The notes under the pieces were generated by a model. The model saw only the letters and a list, made by a program, of their open reading frames with translations. It did no database searches and was not told the DNA's origin. Below are positions 1 to 7,886 of a DNA stretch of 64,000 nucleotides, in pieces. The DNA is taken from positions 62,001-126,000 of the forward strand of contig CAMQDS010000001.1 in NCBI GenBank assembly GCA_946999645.1, read 5' to 3'. Every line of letters begins with the position of its first letter. The first letter of the stretch is position 1. The stretch is from an uncultured Bacteroidales bacterium (GTDB lineage: Bacteria; Bacteroidota; Bacteroidia; Bacteroidales; UBA932). The position numbers were made by a program, and so were the translations under genes.

Positions 1-5
1 TAAAT

Positions 6-590
6 ATGTACGATTACATAAAGGGTAATATTGAAGAACTCACACCCACAGAAGTTGTTATTGAATGTAATGGAATAGGATATAGCATTCAGATTTCATT
101 ACAAACATATGAAAAAATTGAAGGAAAAGAGAGTACAAAACTATATCTGCACCATCATATTAGAGAAGATGAAGAACTTTTCTTCGGCTTTGCCAATAAA
201 GATGAACGGGAATTATTCAGATTGTTAATAAGCGTTTCTGGAGTAGGAGTATCAACAGCACGAATGATGCTATCTTCCCTTTCGGATGATGAATTAAGAA
301 ATGCAATAATTGCAGAAAACGTAGCAATTATAAAAGGAATAAAGGGCATAGGTGTTAAAACTGCACAACGATTAATTTTAGAATTAAAAGACAAAGTCGT
401 TAAGGGAGAAGGTAGCTCAGATATTATTATCAACGATTCAAATAATAATCTGATCAATGAGGCAACTTCGGCATTAGTAATGTTAGGCTTTTCTAAAGCA
501 AACATTAATAAAGTTGTCCATACTATAATTAAGGATAACCCTCAAATAAGGGTTGAAGAACTGATAAAAGACGCCCTTCAAAGACTGTAG
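6..590 (+). CDS. ruvA: Holliday junction branch migration protein RuvA
   Basis: RuvA is the tetrameric DNA-binding subunit that holds a four-way Holliday junction while RuvB drives branch migration. The 194-aa length is normal. Residues 1-62 fit the N-terminal OB-fold, with the acidic pin as EDEE at about 54-57. Two helix-hairpin-helix motifs follow, SVSGVGVSTA (76-85) and GIKGIGVKTA (111-120). After a low-complexity linker (about 135-149), residues 150-194 form the small C-terminal domain that contacts RuvB. The ATG lies five bases from the window edge, so its promoter is out of view. It converges on mnmG with 23 bases between. ruvB is separate, at 7.9-8.9 kb on the other strand. Identification is secure. 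Confidence 0.97.
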   Translation: MYDYIKGNIEELTPTEVVIECNGIGYSIQISLQTYEKIEGKESTKLYLHHHIREDEELFFGFANKDERELFRLLISVSGVGVSTARMMLSSLSDDELRNAIIAENVAIIKGIKGIGVKTAQRLILELKDKVVKGEGSSDIIINDSNNNLINEATSALVMLGFSKANINKVVHTIIKDNPQIRVEELIKDALQRL

Positions 591-613
591 TGAATAAAAA
601 TATTTTCTACGAA

Positions 614-2503
614 TTACCTCTTGAAATAAATCAGCAAAACAGAAATATCTGCAGGTGATACGCCTGAAATACGAGAAGCCTGACCTATAGTTTCCGGTAG
701 ATACCTCTTAAATTTCTGCCTACATTCTATCGAAAGGCCTGAAACTCTATCATAATCAAAATCTACTGGTATCCTTAAAGAATCGAATTTTTGTATTTTT
801 TCAGCAATTCTTTTTTCTCTTTCAATATATCCCTCGTATTTAATTAGAATTTCAGTTGACTCTACCTGCTCTTCATTGAACTGATTATCCTGATCTAAAA
901 ACTTATTTTTTGTTCCACGTGGAACAAGTCTTAAGAGTTCAGTTAATTTAACATTTGGTCTTGAAGCAATATCAGATATTTTTTTGGATTCATTAATAAG
1001 AGTAGAGTCGATGCTTTCGAGATAATTATTAACAGTAACAGGCTTTAGATTTGTTTCTTTAACAAAGGAGTATAAAGCATTAACATTTGAATATTTCTTC
1101 TGCATCGTTAAATATCGAGCTTCATCTGCCAAACCTATTTTATAGGATTTTTCAGTTAAACGTAAATCGGCATTGTCTTGACGCAAAAGAATTCTATGCT
1201 CTGCACGGGAAGTAAACATTCTGTATGGCTCATCTACACCCTTTGTAATCAGGTCATCAATCAAAACACCTATATAAGCCTCATCCCTATGTAAAATAAA
1301 AGGTTCTCTATTATTTATTTTTTGAAAAGCATTAATTCCTGCAATTAATCCCTGAGCTGCGGCCTCTTCATAACCAGTAGTTCCGTTAACTTGTCCAGCT
1401 AGGAAGAGATTTTCAACAGATTTAGATTCTAAAGTAGATTTCAAATTAATAGGATCAAAATAGTCGTATTCCACTGCATAGCCAGGTTTATAAATATGCA
1501 CATTTTGAAAACCATCAACCTTCATTAGAGCCTCTAATTGTATTTCTAAAGGTAAAGAAGAAGAAAAGCCTTGAAGATAGTATTCGTTTGTATCTATACC
1601 CTCTGGTTCGAGAAATAATTGATGTGAGTCTTTATCTGGAAAAGTTCTCAATTTATCCTCTATACTTGGACAATATCTTGGACCCTTACCATGTATGGCT
1701 CCAGTAAAAAGAGGTGAATCGGCAAAACCCTTCTTAAGCGTATTATGTACTTCAATATTTGTATGAAAAATATAACATGGAAGTTGCTTAGAAGTACTTT
1801 GAACAGTAGACAATTCAGGAAGAAAAGAAAATTTTGATGGATGCTCATCCCCTAACTGGATTTCTGATTTAGATAAATCTACAGAAGTTACATCGATTCT
1901 GACAGGTGTTCCAGTTTTCATCCTGGCTGTTGGAACTCCTAATTCTATAAGTTGTTCTGTGAGTCCGTATGAAGCAAATTCTCCAATTCTTCCTCCGGCA
2001 AAAGTATTATGTCCAATGAAGAGTTTACCAGAAAGAAAAGTTCCAGCTGTTAGAATAACTGCTTTAGAATTAAAAATAGCCCCTGTCCTGGTAACAACTC
2101 CACAAATACGCGAACCACAGAAAGAAAAGGAAGTGACAATATCCGCGTAAATCCTTAATTTACAATTACTTTCAAGTATTTTTCTCCAATTAGAAGAAAA
2201 AGCCATTTTATCACATTGAGCTCGAGGACTCCACATTGCAGGTCCTTTTGAACGGTTAAGCATACGAAATTGAAGAGTAGATCTATCGGTAACAATACCA
2301 GTATATCCTCCCAAAGCGTCTACCTCTCTAATAATCTGACCTTTAGCGATACCACCTATTGACGGATTGCAAGACATTTTAGCAAATCCAGTCAAATCAG
2401 CAGAAATTAATAATACAGACGCACCTAAATTAGCAGCAGACATTGCTGCCTCACAACCTGCATGTCCACCTCCAACAACTATAATATCAAAATCCTTATT
2501 CAT
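614..2503 (-). CDS. mnmG: tRNA uridine-5-carboxymethylaminomethyl(34) synthesis enzyme MnmG
   Basis: MnmG (GidA) works with MnmE to install the carboxymethylaminomethyl group on U34 of tRNAs reading two-fold degenerate codons, using FAD. The N-terminus has the Rossmann FAD motif GGGHAGCEAA. CNPSIGGIAKGQI, GTFLSGKLFIG, TGYEEAAAQG and the FTSRAEHRILLRQDNADLR stretch are all family hallmarks. The C-terminal segment ILIKYEGYIEREKR is the MnmE/tRNA-binding region. The open frame reaches a TTG at 2509, but the ATG at 2503 gives the normal MNKDFDIIVVGGG start. It overlaps the end of ybeY by 8 bases, so the two are probably co-transcribed. A parS-like palindrome lies in the poorly conserved linker before the C-terminal domain. 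Confidence 0.97.
   Translation of the reverse strand: MNKDFDIIVVGGGHAGCEAAMSAANLGASVLLISADLTGFAKMSCNPSIGGIAKGQIIREVDALGGYTGIVTDRSTLQFRMLNRSKGPAMWSPRAQCDKMAFSSNWRKILESNCKLRIYADIVTSFSFCGSRICGVVTRTGAIFNSKAVILTAGTFLSGKLFIGHNTFAGGRIGEFASYGLTEQLIELGVPTARMKTGTPVRIDVTSVDLSKSEIQLGDEHPSKFSFLPELSTVQSTSKQLPCYIFHTNIEVHNTLKKGFADSPLFTGAIHGKGPRYCPSIEDKLRTFPDKDSHQLFLEPEGIDTNEYYLQGFSSSLPLEIQLEALMKVDGFQNVHIYKPGYAVEYDYFDPINLKSTLESKSVENLFLAGQVNGTTGYEEAAAQGLIAGINAFQKINNREPFILHRDEAYIGVLIDDLITKGVDEPYRMFTSRAEHRILLRQDNADLRLTEKSYKIGLADEARYLTMQKKYSNVNALYSFVKETNLKPVTVNNYLESIDSTLINESKKISDIASRPNVKLTELLRLVPRGTKNKFLDQDNQFNEEQVESTEILIKYEGYIEREKRIAEKIQKFDSLRIPVDFDYDRVSGLSIECRQKFKRYLPETIGQASRISGVSPADISVLLIYFKR
911..926. promoter_or_regulatory. 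parS: parS-type centromere site (ParB-binding palindrome) inside mnmG
   Basis: TGTTCCACGTGGAACA is a perfect 16-bp inverted repeat and fits the general bacterial parS consensus (TGTTnCACGTGnAACA) with no mismatch. It lies in codons for a variable linker of MnmG (LVPRGTKN), where protein constraint is weak. ParB/Spo0J binds such sites, usually near oriC, and mnmG is an origin-proximal gene in many bacteria. Only one copy was seen in this window. ParB binding is inferred. Confidence 0.8.
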
Positions 2504-2924
2504 TTTCAAGTTTACTTCTCAAGTCTATATAAAAATTTTCCTTTTCACGCATAACTTTTTGGTCATCTTGAGTATGATCATCATAACCTATAAGATGTAA
2601 GAGACCGTGAACAATAACTCTACTCATCTCAGTAGAAAATTCAACATTATAGTAAGAAGCATTATCCTTCACAGTATCGACACTAATAAAAATATCTCCT
2701 GATAAAATATTCCCCTCACAATAGTCAAATGTTATAACATCTGTATAAAAGTCGTGCTTTAGATACGTTCTATTTATCTCTAATAAATAAGGGTCTGAAC
2801 AAAATATAATATTAATATCCCCAAGAACCTTACCCTCATTACTAGCAACTGCATTAAGCCAAGCGGAATTAAACCTCTTATTTTTAAAATTGAAAGTAGT
2901 ATCTTCACGAAAATAATGTACCAT
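2496..2924 (-). CDS. ybeY: Endoribonuclease YbeY (rRNA maturation factor)
   Basis: YbeY is a zinc-dependent single-strand endoribonuclease in 16S rRNA 3'-end processing and ribosome quality control. The C-terminal third carries the metal-binding signature HGLLHLIGYDDH (H-x3-H-x5-H), preceded by the conserved DVITFDY segment and the SGDIFIS strand. The frame is open to a TTG at 2951, but a TACTTTTG -7 box covers that region (2941-2948), so the ATG at 2924 (MVHYFRED, 142 aa) is preferred and matches family length. The end overlaps the mnmG start by 8 bases, suggesting a ybeY-mnmG operon. It diverges from the tonB-like gene. Confidence 0.94.
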   Translation of the reverse strand: MVHYFREDTTFNFKNKRFNSAWLNAVASNEGKVLGDINIIFCSDPYLLEINRTYLKHDFYTDVITFDYCEGNILSGDIFISVDTVKDNASYYNVEFSTEMSRVIVHGLLHLIGYDDHTQDDQKVMREKENFYIDLRSKLENE

Positions 2925-2940
2925 AGTTGAAAACTTTGTG

Positions 2941-2948
2941 CAAAAGTA
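2941..2948 (-). promoter_or_regulatory. -7 promoter box for ybeY-mnmG
   Basis: On the minus strand this reads TACTTTTG, an exact match to the Bacteroidetes -7 consensus TAnnTTTG. Transcription would start near 2934, about 10 bases before the chosen ybeY ATG. No clear TTTG -33 box was found at the right spacing. Confidence 0.55.
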
Positions 2949-2966
2949 CAACTATTAACTAAAATA

Positions 2967-2997
2967 TTTGAAATAAAAATTATTATTTATAACTTTA
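2967..2997 (+). promoter_or_regulatory. Bacteroidetes-type promoter for the TonB-family gene
   Basis: TTTG at 2967-2970 is followed after 19 bases by TAACTTTA (2990-2997), one base off the TAnnTTTG consensus. The spacing is typical for the Bacteroidetes housekeeping sigma factor. Transcription would start near 3004, leaving a leader of about 30 bases. It is divergent from the ybeY promoter. Confidence 0.6.
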
Positions 2998-3034
2998 CGA
3001 CACAAACCGAATATAATAAGATATACACAGAGAT

Positions 3035-3727
3035 ATGGAAGTAAAGAAAACACAGAAGGCAAGCCTTGAAAACAAAAGGTTGCTCTTTACTGAAATTGGG
3101 CTTATTTTAACACTTCTTCTTGTTTGGGGGGTATTCTCATGGCAAAGCAAAGAAGGAAAGGAAGTAACACTTGAAGAAGATAATCAAGTAGTTGAAGTTG
3201 AGGATATGGTTCCAATCACGCAGGAGACACCTCCACCACCTTCATCAGCTCCTAAGATTCCTATACTATCAGACCAAATAGATATAGTTGATGATGAAAT
3301 CAAGGTAGATGATGACATGTTCCAAAACCTTGAAGACAATGCTAATACAGGCGTTGAAATTATGGATTACGTAGAAGAGGTCAAAGACGAAGTTGTAGAA
3401 GAAGAAGCAATCCCATTCCAATTGGTAGAAGAAAAGCCATCATTCAACGGCGGAGATGCTAACGAATTTTCAAAATGGGTAAATTCAAGGCTGGTATATC
3501 CAGAAATAGCCAAAGAAAACGGAGTACAAGGTAGGGTTACTCTACAATTTACAGTCAATACTGATGGTTCAGTAAGTAATGTGAAAGTTCTACGTGGTGT
3601 TGATTCATCTCTTGATAAAGAGGCAGTAAGAGTTGTTTCAAGTTCTCCAAAGTGGAAACCTGGTAAACAAAGAGACCGTGCTGTTAAGGTTACCTATACA
3701 TTCCCTGTTATATTCCAACTACGATAA
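3035..3727 (+). CDS. TonB-family energy-transducing protein
   Basis: A 230-aa protein with the layout of Bacteroidetes TonB proteins. It has a short basic cytoplasmic tail, one membrane anchor (about residues 21-37) and a proline- and acid-rich periplasmic linker with PPPP near residue 65 and many Glu/Asp up to about 130. The C-terminal TonB domain runs from about 140 to 230. That domain has the YPEIAKENGVQGRV motif, then the TVNTDGSVSNVKVLRG strand-helix pattern and a final strand ending VTYTFPVIFQLR. TonB proteins carry proton-motive energy from ExbBD to outer-membrane receptors such as the SusC proteins of this window, although a direct link cannot be shown. No exbB or exbD is nearby. It has its own promoter and terminator, so it is probably monocistronic. 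Confidence 0.88.
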   Translation: MEVKKTQKASLENKRLLFTEIGLILTLLLVWGVFSWQSKEGKEVTLEEDNQVVEVEDMVPITQETPPPPSSAPKIPILSDQIDIVDDEIKVDDDMFQNLEDNANTGVEIMDYVEEVKDEVVEEEAIPFQLVEEKPSFNGGDANEFSKWVNSRLVYPEIAKENGVQGRVTLQFTVNTDGSVSNVKVLRGVDSSLDKEAVRVVSSSPKWKPGKQRDRAVKVTYTFPVIFQLR

Positions 3728-3749
3728 TATAATATTTAACACAGATAAG

Positions 3750-3782
3750 AAGGCTGTCCCCTATCAGGATGGCCTTTTTTTA
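3750..3782 (+). terminator. Rho-independent terminator after the TonB-family gene
   Basis: AAGGCTGTCC (3750-3759) pairs with GGATGGCCTT (3767-3776), including two G-T pairs, around a 7-base loop. A run of T follows to 3781. It lies between the TonB-family stop and the hflX start, so hflX probably has its own initiation or depends on readthrough. Confidence 0.85.
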
Positions 3783-3794
3783 TAAAAACGAAAC

Positions 3795-4982
3795 ATGAAA
3801 GAAGAACTTCAAATAGATAAAGCAGTTTTCATAGGTTTAGTAAAGTCAACGGATGACGAAAGAAAAGTAATAGAATACCTCGACGAACTAGAGTTCCTCG
3901 CTGAAACAGCAGGCGCAAATGGAGATAAAAAATTTATCCAGAAACTTGAGAAACCAGAAAACAGTACATATTTAAGAAAAGGTAAACTTGAAGAAATAGC
4001 CACATATTGCGAAGAGAATGAGATAAGGTACGCTATATTCGATGATGAACTTACAGGCATGCAACAACGAAATATCGAAAAAATAATAAAATGTAGCGTT
4101 ATAATAGATAGAACAAGCCTTATTCTTGAAATTTTTGCTCAAAGAGCGAAAACTTCGTATGCCAAAATGCAGGTAGAATTGGCAAGATATAATTACATGC
4201 TTCCAAGATTAGCCGGTATGTGGACTCACCTTGAAAGACAGAGAGGTGGAAGAGGAACAAGAGGTGGTATGGGTGAAACCCAGATTGAGGTTGATAGACG
4301 AATTGTTAGGGACAAAATCACCAAACTTAAAGAACAATTAAAGAAAGTAGACAGACAAATGTCTACACAGAGGGGAAATAGAGGGCAATTAGTAAGACTT
4401 TCTCTTGTAGGATATACCAATGTAGGCAAAAGTACGTTAATGAACGTATTGGCAAAATCTGACGTTTTTGCAGAGAATAAATTATTTGCAACCTTAGACA
4501 CTACAGTAAGAAAAGTTGTTATAGAAAATGTGCCATTCCTATTGAGCGACACTGTAGGATTTATAAGAAAACTTCCTACTCAACTTATTGATGCATTTAA
4601 GAGTACTCTTGATGAAGTAAGGGAAGCAGATGTATTGATACATGTCGTTGATATATCTCATCCTGATTTTGAAGAACAAATGGAAGTTGTGGAAAAAACT
4701 CTAAAAGATATAGATGCTAATAATAAACCTATTTATGTTATATTCAACAAAATAGATCAATATAAATACAACGAATACGATGAGTTTTCATTAGATCCTA
4801 AAACTAAAGAAAACAGAACACTTGAAGAACTTAAAAACAGTTGGATTGCTGCAGAAAAAACCCCATGTATATTTATATCAGCAAAAGAAAAGATTGGTAT
4901 AGAAAAATTAAGAAATGATATATATAAAATGGTAGCAGAAATTCATGCTGGAAGATATCCGTTTAATAATTTTCTTTGGTAA
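3795..4982 (+). CDS. hflX: GTPase HflX (ribosome-splitting factor)
   Basis: HflX is a 50S-associated GTPase that splits stalled ribosomes under stress. The N-terminal half (about 1-190) is the HflX-specific nucleotide-binding and helical region, including HLERQRGGRGTRGGMGETQ followed by EVDRR. The G domain follows with G1 GYTNVGKST, G3 DTVGF and G4 NKID, and ISAK as G5. The 395-aa length is typical. It begins just after the terminator of the preceding gene and ends at a symmetrical terminator shared with the convergent frdB. Confidence 0.96.
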   Translation: MKEELQIDKAVFIGLVKSTDDERKVIEYLDELEFLAETAGANGDKKFIQKLEKPENSTYLRKGKLEEIATYCEENEIRYAIFDDELTGMQQRNIEKIIKCSVIIDRTSLILEIFAQRAKTSYAKMQVELARYNYMLPRLAGMWTHLERQRGGRGTRGGMGETQIEVDRRIVRDKITKLKEQLKKVDRQMSTQRGNRGQLVRLSLVGYTNVGKSTLMNVLAKSDVFAENKLFATLDTTVRKVVIENVPFLLSDTVGFIRKLPTQLIDAFKSTLDEVREADVLIHVVDISHPDFEEQMEVVEKTLKDIDANNKPIYVIFNKIDQYKYNEYDEFSLDPKTKENRTLEELKNSWIAAEKTPCIFISAKEKIGIEKLRNDIYKMVAEIHAGRYPFNNFLW

Positions 4983-4986
4983 TAAT

Positions 4987-5016
4987 AAAAAAGCCGGAAT
5001 AAATTCCGGCTTTTTC
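4987..5016. terminator. Bidirectional terminator between hflX and frdB
   Basis: GCCGGAA (4993-4999) and TTCCGGC (5004-5010) form a perfect 7-bp stem with a TAAA loop. It is flanked by A6 on the left and T5 on the right, so the stem extends by A-T pairs and works in both directions between the convergent genes. Confidence 0.92.
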
Positions 5017-5033
5017 AGTTATGTATTAAATAG

Positions 5034-5813
5034 TTATTCGCTAAATTTTGCCTTTAAGAATTCTCTATTCAATCTTGCTATATGATCAACTGAAACTCCT
5101 TTAGGACATTCCATCTCACAAGCCCTTGTATTGGTACAATTACCAAAACCAAGTTCATCCATTTTAGCAACCATTGATCTTGCTCTTCTTGCTGCTTCAG
5201 GTCTTCCCTGAGGCAATAAAGCGAGAGAACTTAATCTGGCAGCAACAAACAACATTGCAGAACCGTTTTTACAAGTAGCAACACAGGCTCCGCATCCTAT
5301 ACATGACGCTGCATCCATACTCTTTTCAGCAATTTCATGAGGAATCAGTAAATTGTTTGCATCTTGAGCTGAACCTGTACGCACAGATATAAACCCACCT
5401 GCCTGCAAAATAGTATCAAAAGCCGAACGATCAACTACAAGATCCTTTATTACAGGAAAACCTGAACTTCTCCAAGGCTCTATTGTAATAGTTGCACCAT
5501 CCTTAAAGTTACGCATAAACAACTGGCAAGTTGTAACGTGATCATCAGGACCATGCGCCCTACCGTCAATATATAGTGAACATGCACCGCATATACCTTC
5601 ACGACAATCGTGGTCAAAAGAAACAGGACCACTGCTCTTACAACCTCTTTCTACTGCTACAGGATCATTTCCTTCCCTTATAAGTTGCTCATTTAGAATA
5701 TCTAGCATTTCCAAAAATGAAGCATCCTCTTCTATACCTGAGATGTGATATGTCTCGAAATGTCCCTTAGCTTTGGCATTCTTCTGACGCCATATCTTTA
5801 AATTAAAATCCAT
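5034..5813 (-). CDS. frdB: Fumarate reductase/succinate dehydrogenase iron-sulfur subunit
   Basis: FrdB passes electrons between quinol and the flavoprotein through three iron-sulfur clusters. The 2Fe-2S ligands are in CREGICGACS (C70, C75, C78) with C96. The 4Fe-4S site is CIGCGACVATC (from C171). The 3Fe-4S site is CTNTRACEMECPKG (from C226). The 259-aa length fits the Bacteroidetes type. It starts 5 bases after frdA and is surely co-transcribed with it. In anaerobic Bacteroidales the complex normally acts as a fumarate reductase giving succinate. No cytochrome b subunit gene is next to it. Confidence 0.96.
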   Translation of the reverse strand: MDFNLKIWRQKNAKAKGHFETYHISGIEEDASFLEMLDILNEQLIREGNDPVAVERGCKSSGPVSFDHDCREGICGACSLYIDGRAHGPDDHVTTCQLFMRNFKDGATITIEPWRSSGFPVIKDLVVDRSAFDTILQAGGFISVRTGSAQDANNLLIPHEIAEKSMDAASCIGCGACVATCKNGSAMLFVAARLSSLALLPQGRPEAARRARSMVAKMDELGFGNCTNTRACEMECPKGVSVDHIARLNREFLKAKFSE

Positions 5814-5818
5814 TTCAA

Positions 5819-7765
5819 TTAATCTTTATAGTTCCTGGTAGCTACCTTAATAAATTCATACTTAAGCGGCTCTTTATGGAGTTCAGGTTCTTTACCTTCT
5901 CCTTTATACTCCCAAGCAGCCACATACATAAAGTTCTCATCATCACGTTTTGCCTCTCCTTCTGGAGTCTGACTCTCAACGCGGAAATGACCACCACAAG
6001 ACTCTCTCCTGTTAAGTGCATCTCTTGCCATGAGTTCACCAATATCGATGAAATCAACAAGCCTTAGAGCCTTTTCAAGCTCCTGATTGAACTCTTCGTT
6101 AGTTCCTGGAACACATACATCTCTCCAGAACTCCTTTCGAAGTTCTCCTATTTCCTCTATAGCTTTCTTTAATCCTTCCTCATTACGTGCCATACCGACA
6201 TATTCCCACATAATATGTCCAAGTCTCTTATGCAAAGAATCAACAGTCTGTTTTCCTTTTACAGCAAATAGTTTGTTAATTCTTTCTTTTACAGCCTTTT
6301 CTGCTTCATCAAATTCTGGAGCAGAAGTGTCTGTCTTAGGCTCAGCAAATTTGTGTGACAGGTAATCACCGATAGTTACAGGAAGTATAAAATAACCATC
6401 CGCAAGACCTTGCATCAATGCAGATGCTCCAAGTCTATTTCCACCATGATCTGAGAAGTTTGCCTCCCCTATTGCATATAGACCTGGAATTGTTGTTTGC
6501 AAGTCGTAATCTACCCAAATACCACCCATAGTATAATGGATAGCTGGATATATCATCATAGGCTCTTCCCAAGGAGAAGATGCTGTTATCTTCAAGTACA
6601 TATCAAAAAGATTACCATACCTTTCGGCAACCCTCTGATGACCAAGACGAGCTATTGCATCTTTAAAGTCAAGGAAAACTGCAAGACCTGACTCATTAAC
6701 GCCAAAGCCTGCATCACATCTTTCTTTCGCTGCACGAGATGCAACATCACGAGGAACAAGGTTACCGAATGCAGGATACCTTCTTTCAAGATAATAATCT
6801 CGATTTTCTTCAGGTATCTGAGAAGGTTTTATCTCATGTTTTCTTAACTTCTCAACATCCTCCTTATTTTTTGGTACCCAGATACGTCCATCATTACGAA
6901 GAGATTCAGACATAAGTGTTAACTTGCATTGTTGCTCTCCGTGTACAGGTATACATGTAGGATGGATTTGTGCAAAGCATGGGTTTGCAAAGAAAGCACC
7001 TTTTTTATAGCATTGCCATGCAGCTGAACCATTACTGTTCATTGCGTTTGTAGAAAGAAAATAAGCATTGCCATAACCACCTGTTGCAATAACAACAGCG
7101 TGTGCCCCAAATCTTTCTATTTCACCTGTGACAATATTACGTGCAATTATCCCCTTTGCTTCTCCATTAATAATAACGAGATCCAACATTTCATGACGAG
7201 GATAACTCTTAACAGTACCTGCTGCAATTTCCTTATTCAATGCAGCATAAGCACCAAGAAGAAGTTGCTGTCCTGTTTGTCCTCTTGCATAAAAAGTACG
7301 GCTCACTTGCACGCCACCAAAAGAACGGTTGGCAAGATACCCGCCATATTCCCTTGCAAAAGGAACACCCTGTGCAACACACTGATCAATAATACTTGAA
7401 CTAACTTCTGCAAGACGATATACATTAGCCTCACGGCTTCTATAATCGCCTCCCTTAATTGTGTCATAAAAAAGACGATAGATTGAATCATTGTCATTCT
7501 GATAGTTCTTAGCAGCATTGATACCACCTTGAGCAGCTATTGAGTGTGCCCTACGTGGACTATCACTGATACAAAAAACCTTGACGTTATATCCAAGCTC
7601 ACCTAAGGAAGCTGCAGCTGAAGCACCTCCAAGCCCGGTACCGACGACAATTATTTCAAGTTTTCTTTTGTTGTTTGGACTCACCAGACGAATTTCGGAC
7701 TTCCTTTTAGTCCATTTATCAGCTAAAGGTCCGTCCGGAATCTTTGATATAAGTTTATCGGCCAT
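5819..7765 (-). CDS. frdA: Fumarate reductase/succinate dehydrogenase flavoprotein subunit
   Basis: This is the catalytic FAD subunit that interconverts fumarate and succinate. The Rossmann motif is GTGLGGASA (42-50). The covalent-flavin histidine is H74 in HSIAAQGGINA. GGYGNAYFLSTNAMNSNG, HYTMGGIWVDYD and GEANFSDHGGNRLGASAL are also conserved. The C-terminal NRRESCGGHFR contains the usual Arg-rich helical domain segment. The 648-aa length matches the Bacteroides type. It leads an frdA-frdB pair. The Bacteroides order has frdC directly upstream, but here the upstream neighbour is ruvB, and the 121-bp gap has no room for a cytochrome b subunit. Confidence 0.96.
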   Translation of the reverse strand: MADKLISKIPDGPLADKWTKRKSEIRLVSPNNKRKLEIIVVGTGLGGASAAASLGELGYNVKVFCISDSPRRAHSIAAQGGINAAKNYQNDNDSIYRLFYDTIKGGDYRSREANVYRLAEVSSSIIDQCVAQGVPFAREYGGYLANRSFGGVQVSRTFYARGQTGQQLLLGAYAALNKEIAAGTVKSYPRHEMLDLVIINGEAKGIIARNIVTGEIERFGAHAVVIATGGYGNAYFLSTNAMNSNGSAAWQCYKKGAFFANPCFAQIHPTCIPVHGEQQCKLTLMSESLRNDGRIWVPKNKEDVEKLRKHEIKPSQIPEENRDYYLERRYPAFGNLVPRDVASRAAKERCDAGFGVNESGLAVFLDFKDAIARLGHQRVAERYGNLFDMYLKITASSPWEEPMMIYPAIHYTMGGIWVDYDLQTTIPGLYAIGEANFSDHGGNRLGASALMQGLADGYFILPVTIGDYLSHKFAEPKTDTSAPEFDEAEKAVKERINKLFAVKGKQTVDSLHKRLGHIMWEYVGMARNEEGLKKAIEEIGELRKEFWRDVCVPGTNEEFNQELEKALRLVDFIDIGELMARDALNRRESCGGHFRVESQTPEGEAKRDDENFMYVAAWEYKGEGKEPELHKEPLKYEFIKVATRNYKD

Positions 7766-7831
7766 ATTATAGTAGTAAAAATTGTTTTTCTATAATCCGT
7801 CTACAATTTTAGTCATTTTTATTGTATTCAA

Positions 7832-7839
7832 CAAAATTA
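7832..7839 (-). promoter_or_regulatory. Possible -7 box for frdAB
   Basis: On the minus strand this reads TAATTTTG, matching TAnnTTTG. A TTTG lies only 13 bases further upstream, shorter than the usual spacing. Transcription would start about 60 bases before the frdA ATG. The call rests mostly on the -7 match in an AT-rich gap. Confidence 0.35.
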
Positions 7840-7886
7840 TATAACTGAAACACAAAACTTTTATATCGAAAGATATGTAAATTGCA

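Noticed and set aside
1959..2150. Frames opposite or inside mnmG, mutS, frdA and other large genes
   Set aside because: They are shadows of well-supported genes, without starts, promoters or family motifs of their own.
2925..2951. Longer ybeY start at the TTG 2951
   Set aside because: The stretch contains the TACTTTTG -7 box and adds residues not seen in the family.
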